A model generated the notes under the pieces. It saw only the letters and a list, made by a program, of their open reading frames with translations, did not search any database and was not told the origin of the DNA. Shown one piece after another: positions 28,394 to 36,833 of a DNA stretch of 64,000 nt (position 1 is the first letter of the stretch; each line of letters opens with the position of its first letter). The stretch lies in NCBI RefSeq assembly GCF_001434295.1, contig NZ_AZFA01000003.1:62001-126000 (forward strand), in the 5' to 3' direction. The DNA is from Companilactobacillus versmoldensis DSM 14857 = KCTC 3814. Lineage in GTDB: Bacteria; Bacillota; Bacilli; Lactobacillales; Lactobacillaceae. Made by a program: the position numbers and the translations under genes.

Positions 28394-29391
28394 GCGTTGA
28401 CTCCATATTTTTTTAGTAATGGTAATGAAAATTTAGGATTTAAAAAATCTCGACACTTGTGATAAATATTTGGATTTTTAATCGGCTTATCTTCATAAGT
28501 CGTGACCAACATTGCACACCAAGATAGTGCCCGTAATAATAAAAACGGCATATAATGTTGAATATTTTGAAATAATTTTTCCGATGATTGATCCGTTAAT
28601 TCTGCGTATTTTTTAATAAATAAGATACGATCTTCGTTACTTATAATCTTTGAGCTCCGAAACAGAGTAGTCGTTTCTGCCATAAACTGTGTTAAATCTT
28701 GAACGGCATTTGAATAAACGGTTTTCTCCCAATCGATTAACCAACCATAATTATCAGTAATCAAAAAATTACTCGAATTTACCTCAGTATTAACCATACA
28801 TTTTGATTGAGTACTAAAATAGGCATCTTGATTATTACTCAAGCACCAATCTAATAAATCAAAAACAATTTGTTTTTGTTCATCAGATAATTTGTTGGTC
28901 TGATAAACTGGATCCAATAAAATTTTTGCCTCAGAAATTCTATCAAAACAAAGATTGTCTTCACTTATTAAAGATTGTTGTTGTTCAGAACTTAATTTCA
29001 AACTATGTATTGAAGCAAATATTTCAGCAGCTTTATATAAATCGGTTGAATAATTTAACGATTGACCAGGAAGAAATTGTTCAATTAAAATGTCGTGGTT
29101 AAAAATTTTCTTATTATCATCCAGGAATATTGGCATCGGTGTGTGTCTAGTTCTACTCAAAATTTTTAATGCATTAAATTCATACCTTGCTTGCCGTTTG
29201 ACATTGATCTGAGAGCCATAGTTCATTCTAAATACAAGTTGCCGACCACTGGAATCAATTATTAAAAAATTACGATTATATTCACCCTGGGCCAAATATC
29301 TAACTTGATGAATATCCTTTAATCCTAGTCGTCGAAAGATATGATCATTCCGTAAATATTTAGTTATCTTGTTGACGATATCCTCCGCCAT
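28390..29391 (-). CDS. APH-fold phosphotransferase with altered catalytic loop
   Basis: Small-molecule kinase fold (aminoglycoside phosphotransferase/choline kinase superfamily), 333 residues. Visible: a Gly-rich-loop equivalent YLAQGEYNRNFL, the Lys-equivalent region VFRMNY, ILIEQFLPGQSL as hinge, and the metal Asp in GWLIDWEKT. The Brenner motif, usually HxDxxxxN, reads NTEVNSSN, so His becomes Asn and the catalytic Asp becomes Glu. The substrate is unknown; nothing supports antibiotic resistance. GAGG lies ten bases before the ATG. It lies two bases after the glycosyltransferase gene and overlaps the DUF2064 gene. Confidence 0.82.
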   Translation of the reverse strand: MAEDIVNKITKYLRNDHIFRRLGLKDIHQVRYLAQGEYNRNFLIIDSSGRQLVFRMNYGSQINVKRQARYEFNALKILSRTRHTPMPIFLDDNKKIFNHDILIEQFLPGQSLNYSTDLYKAAEIFASIHSLKLSSEQQQSLISEDNLCFDRISEAKILLDPVYQTNKLSDEQKQIVFDLLDWCLSNNQDAYFSTQSKCMVNTEVNSSNFLITDNYGWLIDWEKTVYSNAVQDLTQFMAETTTLFRSSKIISNEDRILFIKKYAELTDQSSEKLFQNIQHYMPFLLLRALSWCAMLVTTYEDKPIKNPNIYHKCRDFLNPKFSLPLLKKYGVNA

Positions 29392-29393
29392 TA

Positions 29394-30065
29394 TTACTTA
29401 CCTCGATAATACATCTGTTTAATAATTTTAGGAGAGACTCCTAATTGGAATGCCATTTTATAAACCTGCATTTTACAAAATGACTTTAGATGTCCTTCTT
29501 TTTCATATTTTCTCGAACTGGTAACTATAATAAAATCAAACTCTTGTGCATGATAATTATTCTTTTTCAGTAATTTACTGAATTTATAGTCTTCCATGAT
29601 ATCAATTTCAGGAAAACCACCAAGTGAGTCATAAATATATTTCTTTATGAATAATCCTTGATCACCAAAGATTAATTTACCAATTTTACTTCGCATCTCG
29701 GTGCCAAATTCCATGATCTTATAAAACTGATCATTTCGGTCGAAACGTAATTTGAAAAAACCAATTTTATTTGATGTTTTCTTCAAAATATCAATCGGTG
29801 ATCCTTGAGGAAAATGAGAATCTGAATGTAAAAATAAGAGATTACTTCCTTTTGCTACGGAACCGCCTAAATGTAATTGTTTTCCTCGACTGATATCACT
29901 AGTTAAATAAATAAAACTTTTATCGATCCATCTGGGACGAGATCTTTTTTCACCATCAATAATTATAATTTCGATTTTAGACAAGTCCCATTGTTTCAAT
30001 TCCGCCAATAATTTTTTTAAAGATTTATCATCTTGATAAACTGGAATAATAACTGATAGCCACAT
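29394..30065 (-). CDS. TIGR04283-type family 2 glycosyltransferase
   Basis: GT-A fold glycosyltransferase, 223 residues and soluble. It starts with SVIIPVYQDDKSLKKLL, has the nucleotide-binding DGEKRSR region, a DxD-like HSDSHFP and the acceptor-side GDQGLFI and GGFPEIDIMEDYKF motifs. TIGR04283 proteins often occur beside TIGR04282 proteins, as here two genes away. The family name comes from arsenosugar loci, but the substrate here is not known. It follows the ABC ATPase by two bases, tying the sugar module to the transporter. Confidence 0.85.
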   Translation of the reverse strand: MWLSVIIPVYQDDKSLKKLLAELKQWDLSKIEIIIIDGEKRSRPRWIDKSFIYLTSDISRGKQLHLGGSVAKGSNLLFLHSDSHFPQGSPIDILKKTSNKIGFFKLRFDRNDQFYKIMEFGTEMRSKIGKLIFGDQGLFIKKYIYDSLGGFPEIDIMEDYKFSKLLKKNNYHAQEFDFIIVTSSRKYEKEGHLKSFCKMQVYKMAFQLGVSPKIIKQMYYRGK

Positions 30066-30067
30066 TT

Positions 30068-31057
30068 TTAAAACACCACCGGTAATTGTTTAAAGTAAAA
30101 TTTATAGCTTTTCCCAATTTTAAATTGACTACTATTGGAATTTATTTGAATCTGCACTTGATCAATGTTCAGAACCAAACGATTTTCATTAACAATCCAG
30201 TTAATTTCTTTGACGACTGCCTCAAAAGCAAAATAATCAGTCTTATCAACTGTAATTAAGTTTGAAAATGGTATATACAATAATTGTCTCGAATCCGATT
30301 TGATTTCAACTGGTCCTCTATATATTGATGATATAAAACAATTTTCATCTAATTCTCCAGGAATAAAATTAGCTTGACCTAAAAATTTAGCAACGGCAAA
30401 ACTCTCTGGATGTGTTTCAATTTCCTTTGGAGTTCCCTTTTGCATAATTTGTCCATCAATCAAAATTGCTACCTGATTGGATAACAAATAGGCTTCAGTT
30501 TTGAAATGAGTAACAAAAACAATTGTCATTTTAAATTTTTCCTGAATCTTTTTTACAAAGTTCAGCATTTCAAGTCTAAGATTTTCATCTAAACTTGAAA
30601 ATGGTTCATCCATCAATAGCAATTTTGGTTGAAGGATCATTGCTCTAGCTAGAGAAACTCTTTGTTGTTGCCCACCAGATAATTCATGTGGATAGTATTC
30701 CGCCAAATCAGCAATATCCATTGTTTTCATTATTTTTTGACAACGAATATTAATTAATGAGCGCGACTTTTTTTTAACTCTAAGACCAAAAGCTATATTT
30801 TGAAATACTGTCATATTTGGAAACAATCGATAATCTTGAAAAATCATGATTCCTTTTGGAACAATATTATCTGAAGAATAAAACTTCCCATAACTTGGTT
30901 GATCTATTCTAGCCAAAATATTTAACAGGGTGGTTTTACCACCTCCTGAAGGTCCTAAAATTGCCAAGATACTATTATCATTGATCTCTAAAGAAATATT
31001 TTTTAAAATTCTACGGTGATTTTTTTCCTGATTAATTGCTTCTAGATAATATGACAT
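30068..31057 (-). CDS. ABC importer ATPase, YnjD-type
   Basis: ATP-binding subunit. Walker A GPSGGGKT at 35-42, Q-loop near FQDYRLFP, signature LSGGQ at 126-130 and Walker B LLLMDE at 146-151 are intact. Residues about 230-329 form a TOBE-like extension that is common in importers. The start overlaps the permease stop as TAATG. It belongs with the permeases and lipoprotein upstream; assignment to the YnjBCD class rests mainly on the lipoprotein and gene order. Confidence 0.88.
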   Translation of the reverse strand: MSYYLEAINQEKNHRRILKNISLEINDNSILAILGPSGGGKTTLLNILARIDQPSYGKFYSSDNIVPKGIMIFQDYRLFPNMTVFQNIAFGLRVKKKSRSLINIRCQKIMKTMDIADLAEYYPHELSGGQQQRVSLARAMILQPKLLLMDEPFSSLDENLRLEMLNFVKKIQEKFKMTIVFVTHFKTEAYLLSNQVAILIDGQIMQKGTPKEIETHPESFAVAKFLGQANFIPGELDENCFISSIYRGPVEIKSDSRQLLYIPFSNLITVDKTDYFAFEAVVKEINWIVNENRLVLNIDQVQIQINSNSSQFKIGKSYKFYFKQLPVVF

Positions 31058-31848
31058 TACGACAAATGTCTTCCTCTCCGAAATATCAAAACTTTTTCAA
31101 TTATATACAATGGAATAATGGTCACTATTAAAAAAGTGATGGCATAAATTGCTGCTATTTTATATCGTCCCGCCTGAGTAAAAGGAAACATCCTCACAGA
31201 CAAGGTCAGATATTTCCCATCACCAATCATTAGAGTTGCTAAATATTGGGTCATCGATACAATATAGGTCATTAAGATTGCACCTTTCAGGCCGTTTTTA
31301 CTTAATGGTAAAGTAACCCTGATAAAGGTTTGCCACCAATTGGCACCTAAATTAGTACTAACTCCTTCATATTTATCTCCATACAAAGCTAAATTATCTT
31401 CTAAAAGTTTGATTGCATACGGAAGACAAAACATACAATGTACGCTAACAACACCAAAATAACTACCATTAATTCCATATTTAATCATCATAAAATCCAT
31501 GTTGGTAATTAAAGCAGTACTTGGAATTATCAATGGTAAATAAATTAAAAGGTTCAATAATTTTCGACCACGAAAATCATAATGAGACAACGCAATTGCA
31601 GTCGGATAAGCAATAATTAGAGTTAATAAAATGGTACCAAAAGCTAATGATATACTTTACCATAAAGATGAGATCAACTCTTGATTGGTCAAAAGAAATC
31701 TGAAATAAGCTCCGAAGTTGATTTGCTGTGGGATAATATTGGGATAAAACCAAGCTTTTCCACTGGCTAAGATAATAATTATTGCTAGCGGTAATAAAAT
31801 AAAAATACTTGTTATTCCAAAAATTAAGTTAACCTCTTTATTTTTCAT
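31057..31848 (-). pseudogene. ABC importer permease 2, interrupted by an in-frame stop
   Basis: BPD-type inner-membrane permease. From the ATG at 31848 (AAGG nine bases upstream) the frame runs 63 codons and meets TAA at 31657-31659; the same frame then continues open for 199 codons to 31057. The part after the stop holds most of the membrane segments and the EAA-type coupling loop around STNLGANWWQTFIRVTLP. The combined length of about 263 codons is normal, so a single base change is the only visible damage. A sequencing error, readthrough or internal restart (TTG at 31590) cannot be excluded. Confidence 0.82.
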
Positions 31849-31853
31849 TGAAT

Positions 31854-32723
31854 TCAACCTTGATTCCATTTCGAAAGTGATTTAGAAATTTTTAATAAAA
31901 TCAAAGCGAAAATTATCGAAAATACTGATAAAATCACATTCAAAGCCATAACTAGTGGCATTTTAGTAATATCACCTTGCACGTAAAAATTGTATATATA
32001 GACTGGCAACAATTCTTTTTGTTGATTACCCAACAAGAATGGTACTTCATAAGACCCAAAATTAAATGAAAAATTGATGATGAAGGCATTTATCAGTGAT
32101 GTTTGAATTAAAGGTAAGGTAACTTTGCAAAATGCTTGAAATTTAGAGGCTCCTAAATTAAAGGCCACATCGCGATAGTCGATCTTCATACTACTCAAAA
32201 CTAATATCAATGAAACAACTACAAATGGGATCTCTTTCCAAAGATAAGTAATCACAACGCCGATTTGCCATGGATCATTGACTAATAATGGAAACTGATT
32301 GCTTGAACTTATCCACCCTAATTTGAGTAAAATACCTGATATTATTCCTGTTTGGCTAATTAGTTGTAATAGCGCCAAAACAATAAAAACATGCGGTAAC
32401 ATTACCGGTATCTGTGTGAATCTAGTGAAGACCTTTTTCCAGATTCCAGTTGTCCTTTGAAGACATAGCGCCAAAAACAACCCAATAATACAAGCAAATG
32501 CCGCACTTATCATCGAAAAGATGAATGTACGTAAACTAATAGTTATAAAACTCGGATCACTAAACGCACTAAGATAATAATCTAATGTGATTTTTCTTAA
32601 TTTAACGATAGGATAATAGCCGAGACTTGTAATAATCGATTTCAAAAAAGCATTTAAGAAGAACAAGCAAAAAAAGATACAGAATGGAGTTAATAATAAA
32701 ACAAGCTTTCGTTTACTTGCCAT
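31854..32723 (-). CDS. ABC importer permease 1
   Basis: Intact BPD-type permease of 289 residues with about six membrane segments; the first is at about 8-30. The coupling loop is NLGASKFQAFCKVTLPLIQ at about 190-210. It overlaps the lipoprotein gene by 11 bases and is five bases from permease 2. In E. coli the equivalent YnjC is one long fused permease, whereas here two separate genes are present. Confidence 0.88.
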   Translation of the reverse strand: MASKRKLVLLLTPFCIFFCLFFLNAFLKSIITSLGYYPIVKLRKITLDYYLSAFSDPSFITISLRTFIFSMISAAFACIIGLFLALCLQRTTGIWKKVFTRFTQIPVMLPHVFIVLALLQLISQTGIISGILLKLGWISSSNQFPLLVNDPWQIGVVITYLWKEIPFVVVSLILVLSSMKIDYRDVAFNLGASKFQAFCKVTLPLIQTSLINAFIINFSFNFGSYEVPFLLGNQQKELLPVYIYNFYVQGDITKMPLVMALNVILSVFSIIFALILLKISKSLSKWNQG

Positions 32724-33954
32724 TCAAAACATGATCCTTCCATAGTTGTTCAGTAATTGCGATTTTCTTACCAGATATTTCTGGAATTCTCTTTTTTGAA
32801 AGTTCCTTCATCGAAACTGTTCCATTTTCTTGACTAGATTGATTCATCACTTTTGTCATTTCTGATGGAACTTTATCAACAGAATATGGTGATACCGTGG
32901 CTCCATATTTAGGTTGAAGACGTTTTGTTTGGGCTTCTTTACTCAACATTGTATTGATCAAGACAATGGCTGCTGCTTTATTGGATGATGTTTTTGGTAT
33001 TGCTAAATAATTGTAGTTACCAATAGTTCCTTTATCAAAAAGAAATGTTTGTGCATCATCGGTGAATTTACCAGCATCTTTTTGAGTTGCAACGTACATT
33101 TGATTATATGAAAAATCTAAAGCAAATTGATGATCAGCAAACATTTTATCCAATTGTGCGGTGGTCTTGGGATAGGTTTGCCCTTTTTGCCATAAATAAG
33201 GTTTTAACTCGTTCAAATATTTTAAGCTAGGTTTGATAGCTTTATAAATACCATCTTTAGTAGTGGGTGCTTCATTTAACGTTTTATAACCGACCGTTTC
33301 ATAAATAATATTTCTAATAAAGGCGCTTCCAGTAAAATCGGGAGGAGCCACATATGTCAATTTACCTGGATTTTTCTTGGCCCATGACAATAGTTCTTCG
33401 GCGCTGGTCGGATAATCACCATTAAACATTTCTTTGCTACCAATCATGACTAATTGAGCATTACCATAAGGAATTTCTTTTTTGTCAATTGACGTATCCA
33501 TATCCTTTTGGACGTCAGAATCATCTTTTGAAATATACTTTCTCATATTAGGAATTAATTTAGGATCAACTTTCGCGAGTAAATCAATTTTTTTTGCATT
33601 GTAAAAATTCTCACCGTTTATCCAAATCACATCCATATTACCAGTTGCTTTATTGGCTTCTTTCTCTGTTGTAAGTTTATTGATAATCGTGTCGATATCC
33701 ATCGGGACCCTTTTAACAGTGATTCCCTTTTTCTTCATCATTGGTGTAATAACATCATCGACCCATTTGTTTTGTGTATCAGAACCACCAAATCCATAGT
33801 AAGAAACAGTTTTTCCTTGAGCTTGTTTTAAAGCTTGATGATAACTAGTTGGCATTTTTTTTGCAGCAGTCTGATTACTATTGCTACTGCATCCACATAA
33901 AATCGTAAATGGCAAAAGTAATAATATAACCTTTAAAATATTTTTCCCCTTCAA
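32713..33954 (-). CDS. Solute-binding lipoprotein, YnjB family
   Basis: Extracellular substrate-binding protein of 413 residues anchored by a lipobox: L19-C-G-C22 after a hydrophobic signal. Segments that I recognise from the E. coli YnjB family are GFGGSDTQNKWVDDV, IWINGENFYNAKK, YGNAQLVMIGSKE and APPDFTGSAF, so the family call is good although the ligand is unknown (periplasmic-binding fold similar to those for iron, thiamine and polyamines). It is the first importer gene, 17 bases after the TVP38 gene. Confidence 0.85.
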   Translation of the reverse strand: MKGKNILKVILLLLPFTILCGCSSNSNQTAAKKMPTSYHQALKQAQGKTVSYYGFGGSDTQNKWVDDVITPMMKKKGITVKRVPMDIDTIINKLTTEKEANKATGNMDVIWINGENFYNAKKIDLLAKVDPKLIPNMRKYISKDDSDVQKDMDTSIDKKEIPYGNAQLVMIGSKEMFNGDYPTSAEELLSWAKKNPGKLTYVAPPDFTGSAFIRNIIYETVGYKTLNEAPTTKDGIYKAIKPSLKYLNELKPYLWQKGQTYPKTTAQLDKMFADHQFALDFSYNQMYVATQKDAGKFTDDAQTFLFDKGTIGNYNYLAIPKTSSNKAAAIVLINTMLSKEAQTKRLQPKYGATVSPYSVDKVPSEMTKVMNQSSQENGTVSMKELSKKRIPEISGKKIAITEQLWKDHVLNGK

Positions 33955-33971
33955 ATTTTCCTCTCCTCTGT

Positions 33972-34625
33972 TTAAATCATCTTTTTATGTTGACCAATTT
34001 TCTTTGGTATATATGCAAGCAAAAACAAGATAATTCCACATATAGTAAATTTAAGTGTTAATGACCATGAAACACCTTGTGTCAGAATATCAGAGGCCAA
34101 ATAAGCATAAATAAAGCAAGCTGGTAACATTGTGACGGCCGAAACCAGAGTAAATCTCCAAAACTTCATTGGGGTTAGTGCATAGGCATAGCTTTGAATA
34201 GCATATGGAAAAATAGGCACCATGCGAGTTAAAATCAAAAACGCTACTCCATTTTCATCAACCCCATGCATGATTTTCTTAAAAGTCGAATTATCTGAAT
34301 ACCTTTGGTATACCTCGTCACGTAACAAAGTTCTCCCCAGTAAAAACGATATGCTTGCTCCGACAGTACTGCCAATAACTGTCAATAATCCGCCTAAAAA
34401 TCCCCCATAAGCAATTCCTGCAATAATTGCTAATAAACCTCCAGGAAGCATAAAAACGGCTGTTACAATGCATAATATGATAAATACAAAATAACCAATG
34501 AAGCCTTGATCCTGAAACCAGGATTGCATTGCTGGAACGTTTTGCAACTGATCAACTAAACCGGTTTGATAAAAAATAATTAAACCAATGCCAATAATTA
34601 AGATAAACGCAATTACTTTTTTCAT
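33972..34625 (-). CDS. TVP38/TMEM64 (VTT domain) membrane protein 1
   Basis: Polytopic membrane protein, 217 residues, of the DedA-like VTT superfamily. It has an N-terminal anchor (about 4-22), the GGLLAIIAGIAYGG re-entrant region near 62-76 and the family hallmark LTRMVPIFPYAIQSYAYAL near 130-150. E. coli ydjX and ydjZ encode such proteins beside ynjABCDE. Proposed roles in the superfamily include lipid scrambling and ion-coupled transport; none is shown for this subgroup. It has a gap of 25 bases to the gene upstream. Confidence 0.87.
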   Translation of the reverse strand: MKKVIAFILIIGIGLIIFYQTGLVDQLQNVPAMQSWFQDQGFIGYFVFIILCIVTAVFMLPGGLLAIIAGIAYGGFLGGLLTVIGSTVGASISFLLGRTLLRDEVYQRYSDNSTFKKIMHGVDENGVAFLILTRMVPIFPYAIQSYAYALTPMKFWRFTLVSAVTMLPACFIYAYLASDILTQGVSWSLTLKFTICGIILFLLAYIPKKIGQHKKMI

Positions 34626-34650
34626 TTTTACCCCTTCCTTGAAGAAAAAA

Positions 34651-35448
34651 TTATCTACCAGATTTATTCTGAATCATTTTCTTCATAGCTAATGACAACA
34701 CAACTAGCACTACAAAAGAGATACCACCAATGAACAGCAACAATTTGTTTCCAGTTAAACTCCCGCCCACTAATGAATATACAATAGTTGCAGGTAACTG
34801 TCCTATGCCAGTCGCAATCAAAAATTTGTTAACTTTCATGTCAGTGAATCCAGCTCCGTAACTAACTTCATCGAATGACACGAATGGTAACAATCTTAAA
34901 ATAATAATAGTATAGTTTCCATAATCATTAAAAAATTCGTCAACCTTTGATAAAGCACGTTTACTGATGACTTTTTCTGCTAATGGACGTCCTAACGCCC
35001 GTGCTATGTAAAAACAAACCAAGGCACCCACCATAGCACCAGTCCATGATAAAGCAGCTCCAAAATACCAATTATATAAATATGCATTTACTAAAGTGAT
35101 TATAAATGCGGGTAATGGTGCTAGAACTGATTGAAAAACCATTAATAAAATTGATATCAATGGTCCCCAAATTCCAAAATTCTTGATATAGCTTCGTAAT
35201 GCTTGGATATCCATTTTCATTAACATACTAGTTATAGTGTCAACAAATGTACGATATGGGGAGAACACATAATATCCCCCAACCAGAATAATCAAAATGA
35301 TAAACATTAAAACGATCCCAATTTTTTGTTGCCTTGAAATATGTTTGTAAGTTTGTGAATTTTCAAGTTGTTTATGATAAAAATAATAAACTGATCCCCA
35401 CAGTAATAAAACAACCACCCATATCACTAATAAAATGATACCAATCAT
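34651..35448 (-). CDS. TVP38/TMEM64 (VTT domain) membrane protein 2
   Basis: Second VTT-domain protein, 265 residues, with two extra N-terminal membrane helices (about 1-20 and 45-65). The hallmark region is LRLLPFVSFDEVSYGAGF at about 185-205, and a conserved RALGRPLAEK loop precedes it. Two non-identical copies in tandem resemble ydjX/ydjZ and may form a heteromer. The start codon is somewhat uncertain because the nearest ribosome-binding site, CCAGGA, is 13 bases away. Confidence 0.85.
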   Translation of the reverse strand: MIGIILLVIWVVVLLLWGSVYYFYHKQLENSQTYKHISRQQKIGIVLMFIILIILVGGYYVFSPYRTFVDTITSMLMKMDIQALRSYIKNFGIWGPLISILLMVFQSVLAPLPAFIITLVNAYLYNWYFGAALSWTGAMVGALVCFYIARALGRPLAEKVISKRALSKVDEFFNDYGNYTIIILRLLPFVSFDEVSYGAGFTDMKVNKFLIATGIGQLPATIVYSLVGGSLTGNKLLLFIGGISFVVLVVLSLAMKKMIQNKSGR

Positions 35449-35474
35449 TGATATGAATTGTCCTGGAACATTAG

Positions 35475-35768
35475 TTATCTCATAAAAAAAGTCCCTAAAA
35501 CAACAATTAGCGGCACCATATGGTAAACCGCTAATAGAGTGAAAAATGAAATTAAAGAAACAATCATTGTTTCAGGAAATTCAAACATTGCCCATGTTTG
35601 TCCTTGATGGATTCCAAAATATTGAAAAAAAAGGTATATTATCAAAACGGTAATAATAAAGAACCCCATTTCAAAATCAAGTGAACCTATCCATTTAAAA
35701 TGATGAGGAATTAACGAAACAAACATTCCCAATATTAAACTGTTAAAGAATATTTTTAATCGTCTCAT
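35475..35768 (-). CDS. Small three-helix membrane protein
   Basis: Unrecognised. The 97 residues have hydrophobic segments at about 8-22, 32-52 and 70-92, with basic ends (MRRLKIFF, FFMR). The ATG at 35768 follows GGAG at eight bases; a TTG two codons upstream is too close to that site. It lies between the exported rhodanese and the VTT proteins, where E. coli has ydjY, but I see no similarity to a ferredoxin-like YdjY. Confidence 0.75.
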   Translation of the reverse strand: MRRLKIFFNSLILGMFVSLIPHHFKWIGSLDFEMGFFIITVLIIYLFFQYFGIHQGQTWAMFEFPETMIVSLISFFTLLAVYHMVPLIVVLGTFFMR

Positions 35769-35798
35769 TAACAAAACTCCATTTTTAATATTGAAAAT

Positions 35799-36833
35799 CT
35801 ATTTCAAAATCTTAACATTGTCCGAACGTGGACTACCTACTTGTACTTGATACTTAGCAGGATTCTTTTTATGTGCTTTATTCCATGCATACCATCCACC
35901 ATCGAAAACGTGAATATTCTTCCATCCAGCTTGGTAACAGATGAAGAATGCAGTTGTTGCTCTCCAACCAGTTCCACAATAAAAATCAATATTGCTTTCC
36001 GGTGTGATTCCCCATTCTTTCCATGTTGGAGCAACTTGACTGGCGGATTTTACCGTACCATCTTTCTTTAAAAGATAAGCTGAATCGGCACTAGTCTTAC
36101 TTGTTTTAGCATAAACCGCACCCTTTGGTTCACCTTTTTCTTTGATATATGAATATCCACTAGTCTTTCCAGTAAATTCTTTCCAAGATCTGTTACTTGC
36201 TAAAATAACATTTGGATCAGCTTTTTGTTGTTTTTTAAAGTCAGCTGGTGTCTTAATCTCATATTGTGAATTTAATGGAACTTTTGAACCAAAACTCTTA
36301 GCTGATTTAACTGACTTTTCAGCACCTTTTTGTATCTTGTAATCAGCTTTCTTCCAATTATTATATCCACCATTTACAATCTTGATATTATTAACACCGG
36401 TATATAATGCTGCAAAAGCAACTCGTGATGCTGCATTGATATCTGTTGAGTAAACAATCAACGTTGTTTTACTAGTAACACCATGCTTTAAAAGCAATTT
36501 ACGCAACGTTTTTCCAGAAAGTAAATTCCATTGATTCTTCTCAGATTCAACCGAATTAGTATTAATATGCATCGCACCAGGAATATGTCCCTTCTTAAAG
36601 GCTTTGTCATTTCCATATGAAGCCTCAAAAATCTTATAATTCTTAACGTTCGTCTTATTATTAATGACCTTATTGACCCATTTGGGGCTCACAAAAACCT
36701 TCGGACCTTGACTTGTTTGCTCATTATCTGATGTAGCAGATTTAACAGTGTTCCCACCAATTCCAAAAGTTAGTGATGAAATGGTCATTATCGCAATAAA
36801 AAACAATATTGAAATTTTTCTAATATTCTTCAT
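35799..36833 (-). CDS. Exported two-domain rhodanese (thiosulfate sulfurtransferase-like)
   Basis: The 344 residues have a signal peptide (hydrophobic 5-28, likely cut after VKSA) and two rhodanese domains. The N-terminal domain (about 45-165) has STDINAA where the active Cys loop should be, so it is inactive; the C-terminal domain (about 190-330) has FYCGTGWRATTAFF with the catalytic Cys. This layout matches SseA/TST enzymes and is similar in role to E. coli YnjE. I chose the ATG at 36833 because GGTGGGGGAAT precedes it; the longer frame has no such site. First gene of the operon. Confidence 0.88.
   Translation of the reverse strand: MKNIRKISILFFIAIMTISSLTFGIGGNTVKSATSDNEQTSQGPKVFVSPKWVNKVINNKTNVKNYKIFEASYGNDKAFKKGHIPGAMHINTNSVESEKNQWNLLSGKTLRKLLLKHGVTSKTTLIVYSTDINAASRVAFAALYTGVNNIKIVNGGYNNWKKADYKIQKGAEKSVKSAKSFGSKVPLNSQYEIKTPADFKKQQKADPNVILASNRSWKEFTGKTSGYSYIKEKGEPKGAVYAKTSKTSADSAYLLKKDGTVKSASQVAPTWKEWGITPESNIDFYCGTGWRATTAFFICYQAGWKNIHVFDGGWYAWNKAHKKNPAKYQVQVGSPRSDNVKILK

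Noticed and set aside
28390-29391. Aminoglycoside resistance gene
   Set aside because: Only the general APH fold is shared; the catalytic loop differs and the gene is embedded in a metabolic operon.
27764-30065. Calling these genes an arsenosugar pathway
   Set aside because: Only the family names suggest it; arsM, arsS and any arsenic regulator are absent from the window.
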